A stretch of DNA of 64,000 nucleotides from CALWZE01 sp036644375 (GTDB taxonomy: Bacteria > Bacillota > Clostridia > Oscillospirales > Ruminococcaceae): the NCBI GenBank assembly GCA_036644375.1, contig JAVXQD010000006.1:11908-75907 (forward strand), given 5' to 3'. The position numbers and the translations under genes are program-made. The notes under the pieces were generated by a model that saw nothing but the letters and a program-made list of their open reading frames with translations, was not told where the DNA came from and made no database searches. The number at the start of each line of letters is the position of its first letter. Positions within the stretch are counted from its first letter, which is position 1. This document shows, piece by piece, positions 10,101 to 18,045 of this stretch.

Positions 10101-10841
10101 CCTAATGTGACCTTATCGGACAATGAGGACGAAGCGCCACGTGAAATTCTTTATGTCGGAAGCGACGCCCTGATTCCTGAGGAGATGACCTGCATTCAGT
10201 TTTTGCTATATGTCCTCAGCGGAGTCAAAGGTGAGAGCGCGGCAGAGCGGGAAGAGCGAGTTCGACAGGTTCTTTCGCAAGTCGGCCTCGGAGAATTTGA
10301 GGATGACCTTATGGCGGATATGTCACACAACAAACGCCTGTTGGTGCTGACACTTTCCGCGGCGCTTAATCCGAATATCGGATGTGTTATTTTCAACGAC
10401 AGCAGTTTCAATATCGAGGGTGTTGAAGAAAATATTGCGAAGCGCGTTTTTGCTCTGTTGGGTGCATCGGGCAAATGTTCTATTTTGTCCTGCTGCTCAA
10501 AATATTTAATGGCAACTGTCGCAAACCGCGTGTTGGTGATAAATCGCGGACATGTTGTTTTTAATGGAAGCTACAGAAAATTCATAGATGGAAATTGCCT
10601 TGGCATAATGTCATTCACAACCAATAACGCCAAAAATACGGTTGATACTATTTCGAAAAAATTTCCGAACGTCACTGCCCTAAACAAGGGAAATCTTGTT
10701 TATCTTATTCGCAAGGACGACGGGGATGTTGATATAGATGAACTTTTGCAGTCGGCGATGTCGCTTGGTGCAGAGTACAATTCGGTTGTTATGGATGACA
10801 AATCATTTGAGGTTGCGCTCAAGGAGGTGCTTAGTCTATGA
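7107..10841 (+). CDS. Giant disordered FG-repeat protein with degenerate ABC-ATPase domain
   Basis: I do not recognise a named family. The 1244-residue protein has four zones. Residues ~1-250 are rich in Tyr/Pro/Gln/Glu (SYEPRISYNPPAYEP-like). Residues ~278-396 hold three copies of a 39-40-residue VVVEVKRP repeat. An acidic zone at ~578-878 carries about a dozen FG motifs (SFGGFGEI, NFGSFAV, EFGGFMPID, QFGGFGSFGDI). From ~925 the protein has an ABC-ATPase fold. Every catalytic motif there is lost: SEIPLASYALA stands where Walker A belongs (~976), MSHNKR replaces LSGGQ (~1072), VIFNDSSFNIEG replaces the Walker B LLDEPTSGLD (~1093), and SCCSKY replaces the H-loop (~1128). The downstream reading (NRVLVINRGHVVFNGS) still matches the family. 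It overlaps the next gene by ATGA. Inferred: a nucleotide-independent scaffold or regulatory subunit of a membrane complex. Confidence 0.85.
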   Translation: MGDTPYSSYNQDKMQNNELQYSEKDGFIFDPVQNAYVPIPERGQYYPEGYSAPQNQNPQYNESAAPQYEQMAYEPSPIIYEQPQSYEYTQSPDAANPEGYEAAPYRSSASYEQRISYEPRISYNPPAYEPIIPAVEQIPLYEQTPVYEPVYPQMTYQTPDAQIYQPPVEPIIEPPKHYDMPTFKTREFSAEPVYAPDLMDHAPLEQQQYAPIYSEPRTEPVTYHPYRPEQAAMHTESVTSVQRQKAPAVSEGIMDKPVRPSESSSQVYESGRINQPVPVVVEVKRPAEVTRAAVEQTVTQVALEAVKPTAPQKPAAPVVVEVKRPTEEKRAAESENSAPSVVLETVKPTAPQKPAAPVIVEVKRSADEMRAAESENSAPPIVLETEKTAAAQAPKVSVMTEKKAETNVAAAAEQTDAVSAEPETEHVVPIQPADDGAHKAAPVEEKDDLSSLVEEFLSLNLGEKAQQPIITDAKAEEIKPAEAPQERSVEQEAQSLTEPEPDDLIKMGIAPALTPKEKESSDIPENHVKAQNSKAAEIEVQQSDAERADNTKHADVPKKAAAVESNPADSAEGGDFEPMFGIEFDAPMSDNFVVEPVIPEAEPVVPKIKKEQIPLESAKKSDKTQGSAPAHEAETVNFGTFDDDVNTDGESSPFFTFDKPEESKGVETMIFNGFGDEFPDSADDLKSSDSPSEGLRDKDASKSDEFKSEEEPLEFAPLENAEGPISFGGFGEIEKDNENMNFGSFAVSEDDEPLSFDNFAEPDDGASPFGFPDFDKEGEDSSEFGGFMPIDDGESRFGGDDFVNFGGMSDDGNSAFEAADEPTDDVVFPSSVNASDNSADKGAEQDKTEDVADEPQFGGFGSFGDIVEDEENSDFGKPSLSANLFDTAFIPPAGNPDDTEHGEIFDIANNLGQAVLSRSYNESFTDNNLISEGKNLVLGVNNITSEYYVSDKGSQPYAMFTNASFALREGACLAMVSEIPLASYALARAISESYDNAEPNVTLSDNEDEAPREILYVGSDALIPEEMTCIQFLLYVLSGVKGESAAEREERVRQVLSQVGLGEFEDDLMADMSHNKRLLVLTLSAALNPNIGCVIFNDSSFNIEGVEENIAKRVFALLGASGKCSILSCCSKYLMATVANRVLVINRGHVVFNGSYRKFIDGNCLGIMSFTTNNAKNTVDTISKKFPNVTALNKGNLVYLIRKDDGDVDIDELLQSAMSLGAEYNSVVMDDKSFEVALKEVLSL
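7938..8294 (+). repeat. Three tandem 39-40-residue repeats inside the coding region
   Basis: Units start at 7938, 8055 and 8175, with periods of 117 and 120 bases. Each begins PVVVEVKRP-like and ends in ALE/VLE-TVKPTAPQKPAA-like sequence. The second and third copies are nearly identical (RAAESENSAP in both) while the first is more diverged, which suggests a recent duplication. Confidence 0.85.
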
Positions 10842-11878
10842 TAAATAAAGCCGCAAGCGGCTCCGGCTTTACGAGAAAATATGACTACAGGCGTTACAAG
10901 CTCACAATAGGATACACCTTGTTTTTTTCCTTTGTCTTATTTGGAATTACCTTTGCAATATCGAGATTTGCGGCAGGAAGCTCGGGTCTGCTCCCTCAGT
11001 TTATGCAGACAACGGTTTTCGGACAGCTGTATTTGTATAATATAGTTGCGCTTGCACTCATGGCAATCGGGCTGATTATATTTCCGAAAATGATGATTTT
11101 CGATGATATTCCGACAAACAGGTGGAACTTGTTTTTTAAAAGCGGAATCAGTATCGGAAAACTCATCGGAAACAAGGTCTTGTTTTGTGTGTGTTCGATT
11201 TTGCGTGTATATGCCATAGGTGCTCTCGGCGCTTTACTGCTTGGCTTATTGACTAAATCGGGAGATACTCAGGCAGGTATTTTACAATGGGTGCTGACAT
11301 TCCTTCTCGGAATATGTATGTTGATGACACTCATAATGCCGGCTGTCTTTTTCGGCTCATTTTTATATAACAGATTTGTATTGAGTGCCATTTTACTCGT
11401 ATCCTCATTGGGAATAGGTTTCTTGCTTTTTTCAGCGGGATACATAACTCCCGCTGATGAGACGGTGGCTCTTCAGAGCATGATGGCATTGATAAGGTTT
11501 TCACCCACGAGCCTTTTGATTATCTCTATTGCATGCTCGATACTGTTTACAGTCGGTGCGTTTATGCTTGCCAGCTCTAAAATCAAGAATTACGAAATTG
11601 AGGAGCTTGACGATGACGAGCTGATACAGCTCGGAATAACAAAGGATATAGTTGTTTACGAGCGCGACGAAGACGACTACGAGGTGGCAATCTCCGGCCC
11701 TGAAATTTTTGATGTCGAGAGCTCGGTACCCGAACCGAAATTCGAACGCACCGGTACTGATTCAGACGACGATGATGATGTTCCTCGAAAAAAGAAAAAA
11801 GAAAAAAAGTCCAAAAAAGAAAAAAAGAGAAATCGACGAGACGACGATGACGATGATGACGACGATGACGACGAATAA
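10838..11878 (+). CDS. Six-helix ABC-2-like membrane protein with Lys-rich and poly-Asp tail
   Basis: The 346-residue protein begins inside the stop of the preceding gene (ATGA overlap). About six hydrophobic segments are visible at roughly residues 24-46, 66-84, 110-137, 146-170, 175-197 and 217-240, a layout like ABC-2 permease subunits. A cytoplasmic tail of about 100 residues follows. It contains an acidic stretch (IEELDDDELIQLG), a lysine block (RKKKKEKKSKKEKKRNRR) and ends in an uninterrupted run of about eleven Asp plus Glu. The partner's ABC fold supports a permease-like role, but the partner lacks ATPase motifs, so transport is unproven. A terminator follows. Confidence 0.75.
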   Translation: MINKAASGSGFTRKYDYRRYKLTIGYTLFFSFVLFGITFAISRFAAGSSGLLPQFMQTTVFGQLYLYNIVALALMAIGLIIFPKMMIFDDIPTNRWNLFFKSGISIGKLIGNKVLFCVCSILRVYAIGALGALLLGLLTKSGDTQAGILQWVLTFLLGICMLMTLIMPAVFFGSFLYNRFVLSAILLVSSLGIGFLLFSAGYITPADETVALQSMMALIRFSPTSLLIISIACSILFTVGAFMLASSKIKNYEIEELDDDELIQLGITKDIVVYERDEDDYEVAISGPEIFDVESSVPEPKFERTGTDSDDDDDVPRKKKKEKKSKKEKKRNRRDDDDDDDDDDDE

Positions 11879-11937
11879 AATCAGTCACAATCAGATGGGC
11901 ATTTAATCGAAGCTGATAATTTAATGATTATGCTTTT

Positions 11938-11991
11938 AAACGGTATTGTGCTTGCGCGGGAAACTTTCCCCACAGACACAATGCCGTTTTT
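11938..11991 (+). terminator. Rho-independent terminator after the pseudo-ABC unit
   Basis: AAACGGTATTGTG (11938-11950) pairs with CACAATGCCGTTT (11977-11989) with one G-U pair, an inner GGGAA/TTCCC stem, and a short T-run. Confidence 0.65.
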
Positions 11992-12033
11992 AATGTTGTC
12001 ATAGAGAGCTGTAGCGGCCTGCTGATAAATAAT

Positions 12034-12063
12034 GCCCGCATATTGTTGTTGCAATATGCGGGC
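12034..12063 (-). terminator. Hairpin, probable terminator of the minus-strand dac operon
   Basis: A perfect 12-bp stem GCCCGCATATTG/CAATATGCGGGC with a six-base loop. Read on the minus strand it is followed by ATTATTT, so it more likely ends the carboxypeptidase transcript than the plus-strand one. Confidence 0.55.
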
Positions 12064-12172
12064 AAAATCAAAAGCCAATGGCAATAAAATTTATGAGTGG
12101 CAGCGGTTAAGCTGAGCATTTATGAAGACAGCCGCAAATCACAATACCGACTGAGACAATGAATATATCGGC

Positions 12173-13525
12173 TTATGGTTTTCTTCGATTGGAGCTGTTG
12201 CCTCTTCCTTTCTTTTTGCGGCGTTTGCGATTTCTCTGTGATGCCGGTACAATCACCAGCGCATAGTACAGATATAGCGCAACAAACAGCAGCAAAATTG
12301 CATAGATTATCTTTGCGGTTGTTGAGGTTAAAAGTCGGCTGATGCTGTCCATTAAAAGAACAAACCTGTCAAGCTCGATAGCTTCGCGGGAAACAAGCGG
12401 AATCTCATCGACGGTTTCCCCATCTACAATCACCCTCATTGAGCCGATAACCTGTCCGGCAGCTACAGGTGCATTTATGAATTCGGGTACAGAGGGTTCA
12501 TACACTACAGCGGGCGGTGTTTCGCTGTTTTTATTGTAGACGGTGTACAGCTCTGTTTCAGGGTACAGTACCAAGGAATCCTTTTTCGATGCGTGCTTAA
12601 GCTCGATTTCTGCGTAAATGGTGTCAAGATCGCAGATATTCATCATGTCCAAATTATCAAACGCCCAGTCATAAATAAGGCGTGTTTCGGTGAATGCCGA
12701 CTGACCGCTTCCCCAAATACGTCCGTCAGGCTCAAATGGGGCACCGAGTATTACAAGCAGATAATTCATGCCGTTCTTTTGGGCGGCAGAGACAAAGCAG
12801 CGTCCGGCTTCATCGGTTGTGCCGGTTTTTATGCCCTTGATATATGGCGTATAGTAACCGCTGTTCGGGTCCTGCATAAGCACTGTTGTTGCAAGCGTGA
12901 CCTCTGCATTTTTGTTAGTTGCCGCCTTGGTGTAGCGCGCCATCTGACTGATTTCCCAAAATCCCGGTATGCCGAGAGCCCATTCGGTTATGATTGCAAG
13001 GTCATGAGCGGTGGAATAGTGGTCGGCGATAAAAACCCCGCTTGGATTTGTGAAATGCGTATTTACGCAGCCAAGCTCCTGAGCCTTGCTGTTCATCATA
13101 TCTATAAAGGCAGCGCCTCCGTAATAGTCTCGGACAGTTGATGCCGCCTCGTTGCCCGACTGAATCATCATGCAGCATATCAGATCATACATCGAAAGCT
13201 CCTCGCCTGCCACAAGTCCGGAGGTTGACACATCCAGCCCGTCAAATTCGGCCCAGACGTCGAGCGGAACGGTGACGAGAGTTCCCTTGAGGTCAGAGCA
13301 CAGCTCCATGGCAAGCGCGGCGGTCATGATTTTTGTTGTTGAGGCGGGATGCACCTGAACATCGGCGTTCTTTTGAAAAATCACCTCATCTGTATCGAGA
13401 TTCAACAGATAGACCTCATTGGAAACCGTATCTATGTTAAAGCCGAAATCACGGGCGAACACAGGTGCACATGCAGATATTGCGATAAGAATGCAAATTA
13501 TTGTTGATATAGTTTTTTTTATCAT
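12173..13525 (-). CDS. D-alanyl-D-alanine carboxypeptidase (PBP5/DacF family)
   Basis: A penicillin-binding serine carboxypeptidase that trims the terminal D-Ala of peptidoglycan stem peptides outside the membrane. Visible are a signal segment (IKKTISTIICILIAISA), the catalytic SxxK (ASTTKIM), SxN as SGN in MMIQSGNEAA, and KTG in GIKTGTTDEAG. A C-terminal membrane helix (IIYAILLLFVALYLYYALVIV) and a strongly basic tail follow. The ISAC sequence in the signal resembles a lipobox, so lipidation is possible. The ATG at 13525 follows AAAGGA; an upstream TTG overlaps that site. It is the last gene of the yloU-yloV-recG operon, 23 bases after recG. A second paralogue lies at 54921. Confidence 0.92.
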   Translation of the reverse strand: MIKKTISTIICILIAISACAPVFARDFGFNIDTVSNEVYLLNLDTDEVIFQKNADVQVHPASTTKIMTAALAMELCSDLKGTLVTVPLDVWAEFDGLDVSTSGLVAGEELSMYDLICCMMIQSGNEAASTVRDYYGGAAFIDMMNSKAQELGCVNTHFTNPSGVFIADHYSTAHDLAIITEWALGIPGFWEISQMARYTKAATNKNAEVTLATTVLMQDPNSGYYTPYIKGIKTGTTDEAGRCFVSAAQKNGMNYLLVILGAPFEPDGRIWGSGQSAFTETRLIYDWAFDNLDMMNICDLDTIYAEIELKHASKKDSLVLYPETELYTVYNKNSETPPAVVYEPSVPEFINAPVAAGQVIGSMRVIVDGETVDEIPLVSREAIELDRFVLLMDSISRLLTSTTAKIIYAILLLFVALYLYYALVIVPASQRNRKRRKKKGRGNSSNRRKP

Positions 13526-13548
13526 GTGTATATTAATCCTTTGCAAAA

Positions 13549-15594
13549 TCAGTTCATTGCGGCTTCGCTTTCCGCAAACATCAGCTTAATCTGCTCTTTC
13601 AACGCTTTGTGCTCAGGCCTTGAAAGCTTTTCATCATCCGTCAGAATAGCTTTTGCGGCATCCGATGCATTATACAGAACATTTTCATCGTTCGCAAGGT
13701 CCGCGATATGAAGCTCGGGCAGACCGTGCTGTCGCCTGCCGAAAAAATCTCCTGGACCTCTGAGCTTGAGGTCATGGCGCGCAATTTCAAAGCCGTCATT
13801 TGTTCTTGTCATTATTTCGAGCCTTGATTTGGCATTTTCGGATTTTGACCCCGAAACGAGCACACAGGTGCTTTCACCGCTTCCGCGTCCTACTCTGCCG
13901 CGAAGCTGATGCAGTGCCGAAAGTCCGAAACGCTCCGCGTTTTCGATTATCATAAGTGTGGCATTCGGCACATCAACGCCGACCTCAATTACGGTGGTTG
14001 ACACAAGAACAGAAAGCTCGCCGCTCGTAAATGCATCCATTACGGCGGCTTTTTCAGCGGGCTTCATCCGTCCATGCACGAGTCCTACCGATATGCCATG
14101 AAGATAATTATTTTCGAGTTCCCGTTTGTAATCGCTTGCGGACACTGTGTTTTCAAGTGCCTCGCTGTCCTCGACCAAAGGGCAGACGATATAGGCCTGA
14201 TGACCCGCTGCGACAGTTTTGCGCACATATCCGATATAGCGCTCGCGCAGAGTGTCATTCACAAGAAAGGTCTTTACGGGCGTTCTACCGGGCGGTATCT
14301 CGTCGAGTACCGAGATGTCGAGGTCACCGTAGATGATAAGCGCGAGGGTGCGTGGAATTGGTGTAGCGGACATGACGAGCAGATGAGGGTGTTCGCCCTT
14401 AAGAGCGAGCAGTGAGCGCTGTTCAACGCCGAAACGATGCTGCTCATCGGCGATTACAAAGCCGAGCTTTTTAAAGTGCACAGCTTCGGCGATGAGGGCG
14501 TGTGTGCCGATAACGAGTCCGCAGTCTCCGCTTTCGATGCGGGCAAGCAGCTCAATGCGTGCTTTTCCCTTTACCGAGCCGGTTAAAAGACCTACGGATA
14601 TACCGAACGGTGCAAGCATTTTCGCAAATGTGGCGGCGTGTTGGGTTGCCAATATTTCGGTCGGAGCCATCACGGCGCTCTGATATCCGCTTGCCGCTGC
14701 CCTATACACACAAGCGGCGGCGCACACGGTTTTGCCGCTGCCTACGTCACCTTGTAAAAGTCTGCTCATAGGGTTTGTTTTTGTCAGATCGGATGCAATT
14801 TCTTTGATGCTGCGAATCTGCGCACGGGTAAGCCGATACGGAAGAGATTTCGCAAATACGTTGAGATCGCCCTTGTCCAGAACAGCGGACGTAGTGCTTC
14901 GATTGCGGCTTTTCATAAGGTGCATTCCGAGAGACAGGGTCAAAAGCTCTTCAAAAATCAATCTGCTTTTTGCGCTTGACGCCTGTTCCAACGAGGAGGG
15001 AAAATGAATATCATGAATTGCTCGCTGCCGCGAAATAAGTGAATATTTATCAAGTAAGCTCTGCGGAAGAGTCTCTGTGAGCGACTCCTTGCAAAGCTCA
15101 TATGCCATCCGCATATGATTTTCAATAATTTTGGAGCTTAAGCCCTCGGTCAGCGGATACCGAGGAGTGAGCGAAACAACCTTTTCGGGCTTTAGCATCA
15201 TCGGGTTGATAATTTCCCGCGACAGCAGACCGCCCGAGAGCCTGCCGTAAAAAATATATTCCCCGCCTATTGTCAATGCGGCGGGAGCAAATTTATTGTT
15301 GAAATATGTCACTGTCAAAGCTGAGGTGTCATCGCCGCACTGAACCTTAAATACGGTTTTTCCGCCTCGAACACGAACAGGTGCCGATTTTGAGTAAACG
15401 ACAGCTTTCACAGCGCAGGGAATACCAAGCGGCGCATCGGCTATGGGTAACGAGTCGAGCATATTTATATAACTTCGGGGATAAAAGCGAAGGAGAGAGT
15501 CAAGAGAAGTAACACCCAGTTTTTTAAAAAGCTGGGCACGGCGCTCCCCGATACCTTTCAGGCATCTGATATCCTGTTGAAGACAGTTAGCCAT
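13549..15594 (-). CDS. recG: ATP-dependent DNA helicase RecG
   Basis: RecG remodels stalled replication forks and branch-migrates Holliday junctions. The N-terminal wedge region (LKGIGERRAQLFKKLGV) precedes helicase motifs GDVGSGKTVCAAA (Walker A), DEQHRFG, MSATPIPRTLAL, STTVIEVGVDVPNA and QLRGRVGRG. The start at 15594 (MANCLQQDIRCLKG) gives 681 residues, the usual size, and has GAGGG just upstream; a longer open frame adds 28 unconserved residues. Its place after yloU/yloV matches the order in other Firmicutes. Confidence 0.97.
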   Translation of the reverse strand: MANCLQQDIRCLKGIGERRAQLFKKLGVTSLDSLLRFYPRSYINMLDSLPIADAPLGIPCAVKAVVYSKSAPVRVRGGKTVFKVQCGDDTSALTVTYFNNKFAPAALTIGGEYIFYGRLSGGLLSREIINPMMLKPEKVVSLTPRYPLTEGLSSKIIENHMRMAYELCKESLTETLPQSLLDKYSLISRQRAIHDIHFPSSLEQASSAKSRLIFEELLTLSLGMHLMKSRNRSTTSAVLDKGDLNVFAKSLPYRLTRAQIRSIKEIASDLTKTNPMSRLLQGDVGSGKTVCAAACVYRAAASGYQSAVMAPTEILATQHAATFAKMLAPFGISVGLLTGSVKGKARIELLARIESGDCGLVIGTHALIAEAVHFKKLGFVIADEQHRFGVEQRSLLALKGEHPHLLVMSATPIPRTLALIIYGDLDISVLDEIPPGRTPVKTFLVNDTLRERYIGYVRKTVAAGHQAYIVCPLVEDSEALENTVSASDYKRELENNYLHGISVGLVHGRMKPAEKAAVMDAFTSGELSVLVSTTVIEVGVDVPNATLMIIENAERFGLSALHQLRGRVGRGSGESTCVLVSGSKSENAKSRLEIMTRTNDGFEIARHDLKLRGPGDFFGRRQHGLPELHIADLANDENVLYNASDAAKAILTDDEKLSRPEHKALKEQIKLMFAESEAAMN

Positions 15595-15749
15595 ATGACC
15601 CTCAAATAAGCAGAGGGCGACCGTTAAAAGCCGCCCACCACAAAAAATAGATTGTATTGATTTTCGAACAAATAGCATACAGACACGGCGTATGCAGCCT
15701 GAAATTCAATCAATAGCAGAGATAGAAAGCTGCAGTTGAATTCAAGATT

Positions 15750-17471
15750 CTACTCGGCCGAAATGTAGTAATAGTATACAGGCTGCCCGCCATTGACGAG
15801 AGTGAGCTCAATGCCATTCGGAAGAGATGCCTTTACAAGGTCGGCAACTTCATTTGCCTCTTCGGAGGTAATGTCCTCACCGTAAATAATTGTCATAAAA
15901 CCGGTGGCTTTTCTTGATAGCTTTTTTGCGAGCTTAACCGCCGCCTTTGCGATATCCTTTTCGACGTACAGGAGCTTTCCTCCGCTGATTCCGAGAATTT
16001 CACCCTCGTGTATATCATGTCCGTCAAAGTCGGTGTCGCGGGCTGCAAAGGTTATCTGCCCGGTTGTAACAGCGTCTGCTGCGCTATTCATGGCAATGAT
16101 ATTTTCGGACAGCGTGGCATCCGGGTTGAACGCAAGCAGGGAGGAAATTCCCTGCGGAATCGTGCGGGTGGTGAGCACAACAGCCTTGCGGTCAGCCAGC
16201 TTGCATGCCTGCTCGGAGGCCATAATTATATTTTTATTGTTTGGAAGAACAATTACGTTTTTGGCCGGGATCGATTGTATTGCACTCAGAATGTCGTCTG
16301 TGGAGGGATTCATAGTCTGACCGCCGCTGACAATTCTGTCGACTCCCAGCTCGGAGAACAAATCCTTAAGACCTTCGCCGGAGCTTACGGACACAAATCC
16401 ATATTCGATATTTTCATCGGCAGGGACATAAATAAAGTTCTCGGTCTGCGCTGCCGAATCGGCTTTTTCCGCAGCTACTGCCTTTTCCGCCTCGCTCATG
16501 ACAGAGATATTATTTTTCTGATTTTCGTAAAACTGCTCTTTCATGTTCTCGATTTTGATTTTCGAGAGATAGCCGTGCTGCAAGGCCGCCTGAAGAGCGT
16601 CTCCCGGCGTACCGGTGTGAACATGGCACTTGATAAGCTCATCGTCATCGACGACGACGGCGCTCTCTCCGATTGTCTCAAGATATGCGCGAAGCTTTTT
16701 GGCATCGGCTTTTTTGTCGGCGTACTTCATCACAAGAAATTCGGTGCAATAGCAGTTTTCCATATTGGGGTCAAAGACATCCTCGTTGTATGCGCCGGTT
16801 GTCTTTGCGGCTGATGCTGCTTTGTTTTCCGCTTCTGTGGGAACTGCACTTGCGGGTATAATACCCTTGCCGTCAAAAACGCTGAGCATACCCTCAAATA
16901 TATAGCAAAGACCCTGTCCGCCGGAATCAACAACACCGGCCTTTTTTAAAACAGGCAGCATTTCCGGAGTCTGCTCAAGGGTCTCATCGGCAATTTGGCA
17001 GATATAAGCCCAGAGTTCAGCCGGTTCCTTGTCCTGCCACACCTGCGTTGCGTGCTCTGCGGCAACGCGGGACACAGTGAGCATGGTTCCCTCGGTAGGA
17101 TTCATGACAGCCTTGTAGGCGGACTCGACGCCCTTTGTGAGCGAATTTGACAAATCCTCTGAGGATGCGGCGACACGTCCTTGAAGCTTGCGGGAAAATC
17201 CGCGAAACAGCAGCGAAAGAATAACTCCCGAGTTGCCGCGCGCCCCGCGAAGCAGCGCCGAGGCGGTTGTCTGTGCAACAGCTTCAACAGTGCAGTCGTC
17301 CGGCATTTTTTTAAGCTCGGGCAAAGCCGAGCATATGGTCATTGACATGTTGGTTCCGGTATCTCCGTCAGGAACGGGAAATACGTTCAGTTCATCGACA
17401 ACGTTTTTCAAATTGGCAATATTATTTGCACCCGAAATAATGCTGTCGCGCAATAAAGCTCCAGAAATCAT
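15750..17471 (-). CDS. fakA: DhaL-domain fatty acid kinase-like protein (FakA/YloV)
   Basis: FakA phosphorylates fatty acids bound to a FakB carrier, producing acyl-phosphate for phospholipid synthesis. The N-terminal DhaL (DAK2) nucleotide domain shows NVFPVPDGDTGTNMS with its metal-binding aspartates, GARGNSGVILS and DSGGQGLCYIFEGM. The rest is the FakA-specific middle and C-terminal region ending VNGGQPVYYYYISAE. The length of 573 is normal. GGAGG lies 10 bases before the ATG. It follows yloU by 26 bases, a classic pair. No fakB gene is in the window, so the partner must lie elsewhere. Confidence 0.9.
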   Translation of the reverse strand: MISGALLRDSIISGANNIANLKNVVDELNVFPVPDGDTGTNMSMTICSALPELKKMPDDCTVEAVAQTTASALLRGARGNSGVILSLLFRGFSRKLQGRVAASSEDLSNSLTKGVESAYKAVMNPTEGTMLTVSRVAAEHATQVWQDKEPAELWAYICQIADETLEQTPEMLPVLKKAGVVDSGGQGLCYIFEGMLSVFDGKGIIPASAVPTEAENKAASAAKTTGAYNEDVFDPNMENCYCTEFLVMKYADKKADAKKLRAYLETIGESAVVVDDDELIKCHVHTGTPGDALQAALQHGYLSKIKIENMKEQFYENQKNNISVMSEAEKAVAAEKADSAAQTENFIYVPADENIEYGFVSVSSGEGLKDLFSELGVDRIVSGGQTMNPSTDDILSAIQSIPAKNVIVLPNNKNIIMASEQACKLADRKAVVLTTRTIPQGISSLLAFNPDATLSENIIAMNSAADAVTTGQITFAARDTDFDGHDIHEGEILGISGGKLLYVEKDIAKAAVKLAKKLSRKATGFMTIIYGEDITSEEANEVADLVKASLPNGIELTLVNGGQPVYYYYISAE

Positions 17472-17497
17472 TATTATTCGTCCTCCAAAATTGGCAG

Positions 17498-17851
17498 CTA
17501 CTCGGCTACCATCTCATCAACAAAAACGTTGACAGCGCTGACCGACAGCCCGGAGGACTGTTCGACCGCATATTTGACCTTGTTGGCTATGCTCTCGACT
17601 ATTGCCGCAATGTTGACGCCGTAGACAACTTTTATGTGAAGCTCAATGTTGAGCTTGCCGTTGGATTCGCTTACACGCACACCTTTTTCCGGAAAATTCT
17701 TTCCGAACAGCAGTGAGCGTATGCCCTCGACTGTACCGCTGGTTGCCATTCCCTTGACGCCGTAGCATTGAGAAGAGGTTGTTCCGACAAGATTTGCAAA
17801 AAATTCGGGGCTGAGGGTAACCGTTCCGAGCTCAGTTGCGATTTTTACCAT
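17498..17851 (-). CDS. yloU: Asp23/Gls24 family envelope stress protein (YloU)
   Basis: A small 117-residue protein of the Asp23/Gls24 family: GTVTLSPEFFANLVG, a GVKGMA segment, and IELHIKVVYGVNIAAIVESIANKVKYAVE. Family members are membrane-associated proteins linked to envelope stress; the exact activity of this one is not shown by sequence. It is the first gene of the operon with fakA, recG and dac, driven by the promoter at 17921-17950. Confidence 0.92.
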   Translation of the reverse strand: MVKIATELGTVTLSPEFFANLVGTTSSQCYGVKGMATSGTVEGIRSLLFGKNFPEKGVRVSESNGKLNIELHIKVVYGVNIAAIVESIANKVKYAVEQSSGLSVSAVNVFVDEMVAE

Positions 17852-17920
17852 AATTATACTATCCTTTCAAGGAATTTGATAATATTCAACAATGATTATG
17901 CTTAATTTTTATCATATTAT

Positions 17921-17950
17921 ATAATACCTTAAATGGCAGACCGGTGTCAA
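17921..17950 (-). promoter_or_regulatory. Promoter of the yloU-fakA-recG-dac operon
   Basis: On the minus strand, a perfect TTGACA (17950-17945), an 18-base spacer and TATTAT (17926-17921), about 70 bases before the yloU ATG. Confidence 0.75.
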
Positions 17951-18045
17951 GAAAACAACAGTATTTTGATGCTTCTTTTTTATAATGGCACATTTATACG
18001 CAAGAATTTCTTTTTAAGTGACATCTCATAAGGGAAGGAAGATCA

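Noticed and set aside
7107..10841. Pseudogene or frameshifted ABC ATPase
   Set aside because: The frame is open for 1244 codons, the loss affects only catalytic motifs while surrounding sequence still reads as the family, and the gene is start-stop coupled to its partner.
11840..11878. Poly-Asp run as a sequencing or assembly artefact
   Set aside because: The codons alternate GAC and GAT rather than repeating one triplet, and the frame ends cleanly at TAA, so it is probably real although length should be confirmed with reads.
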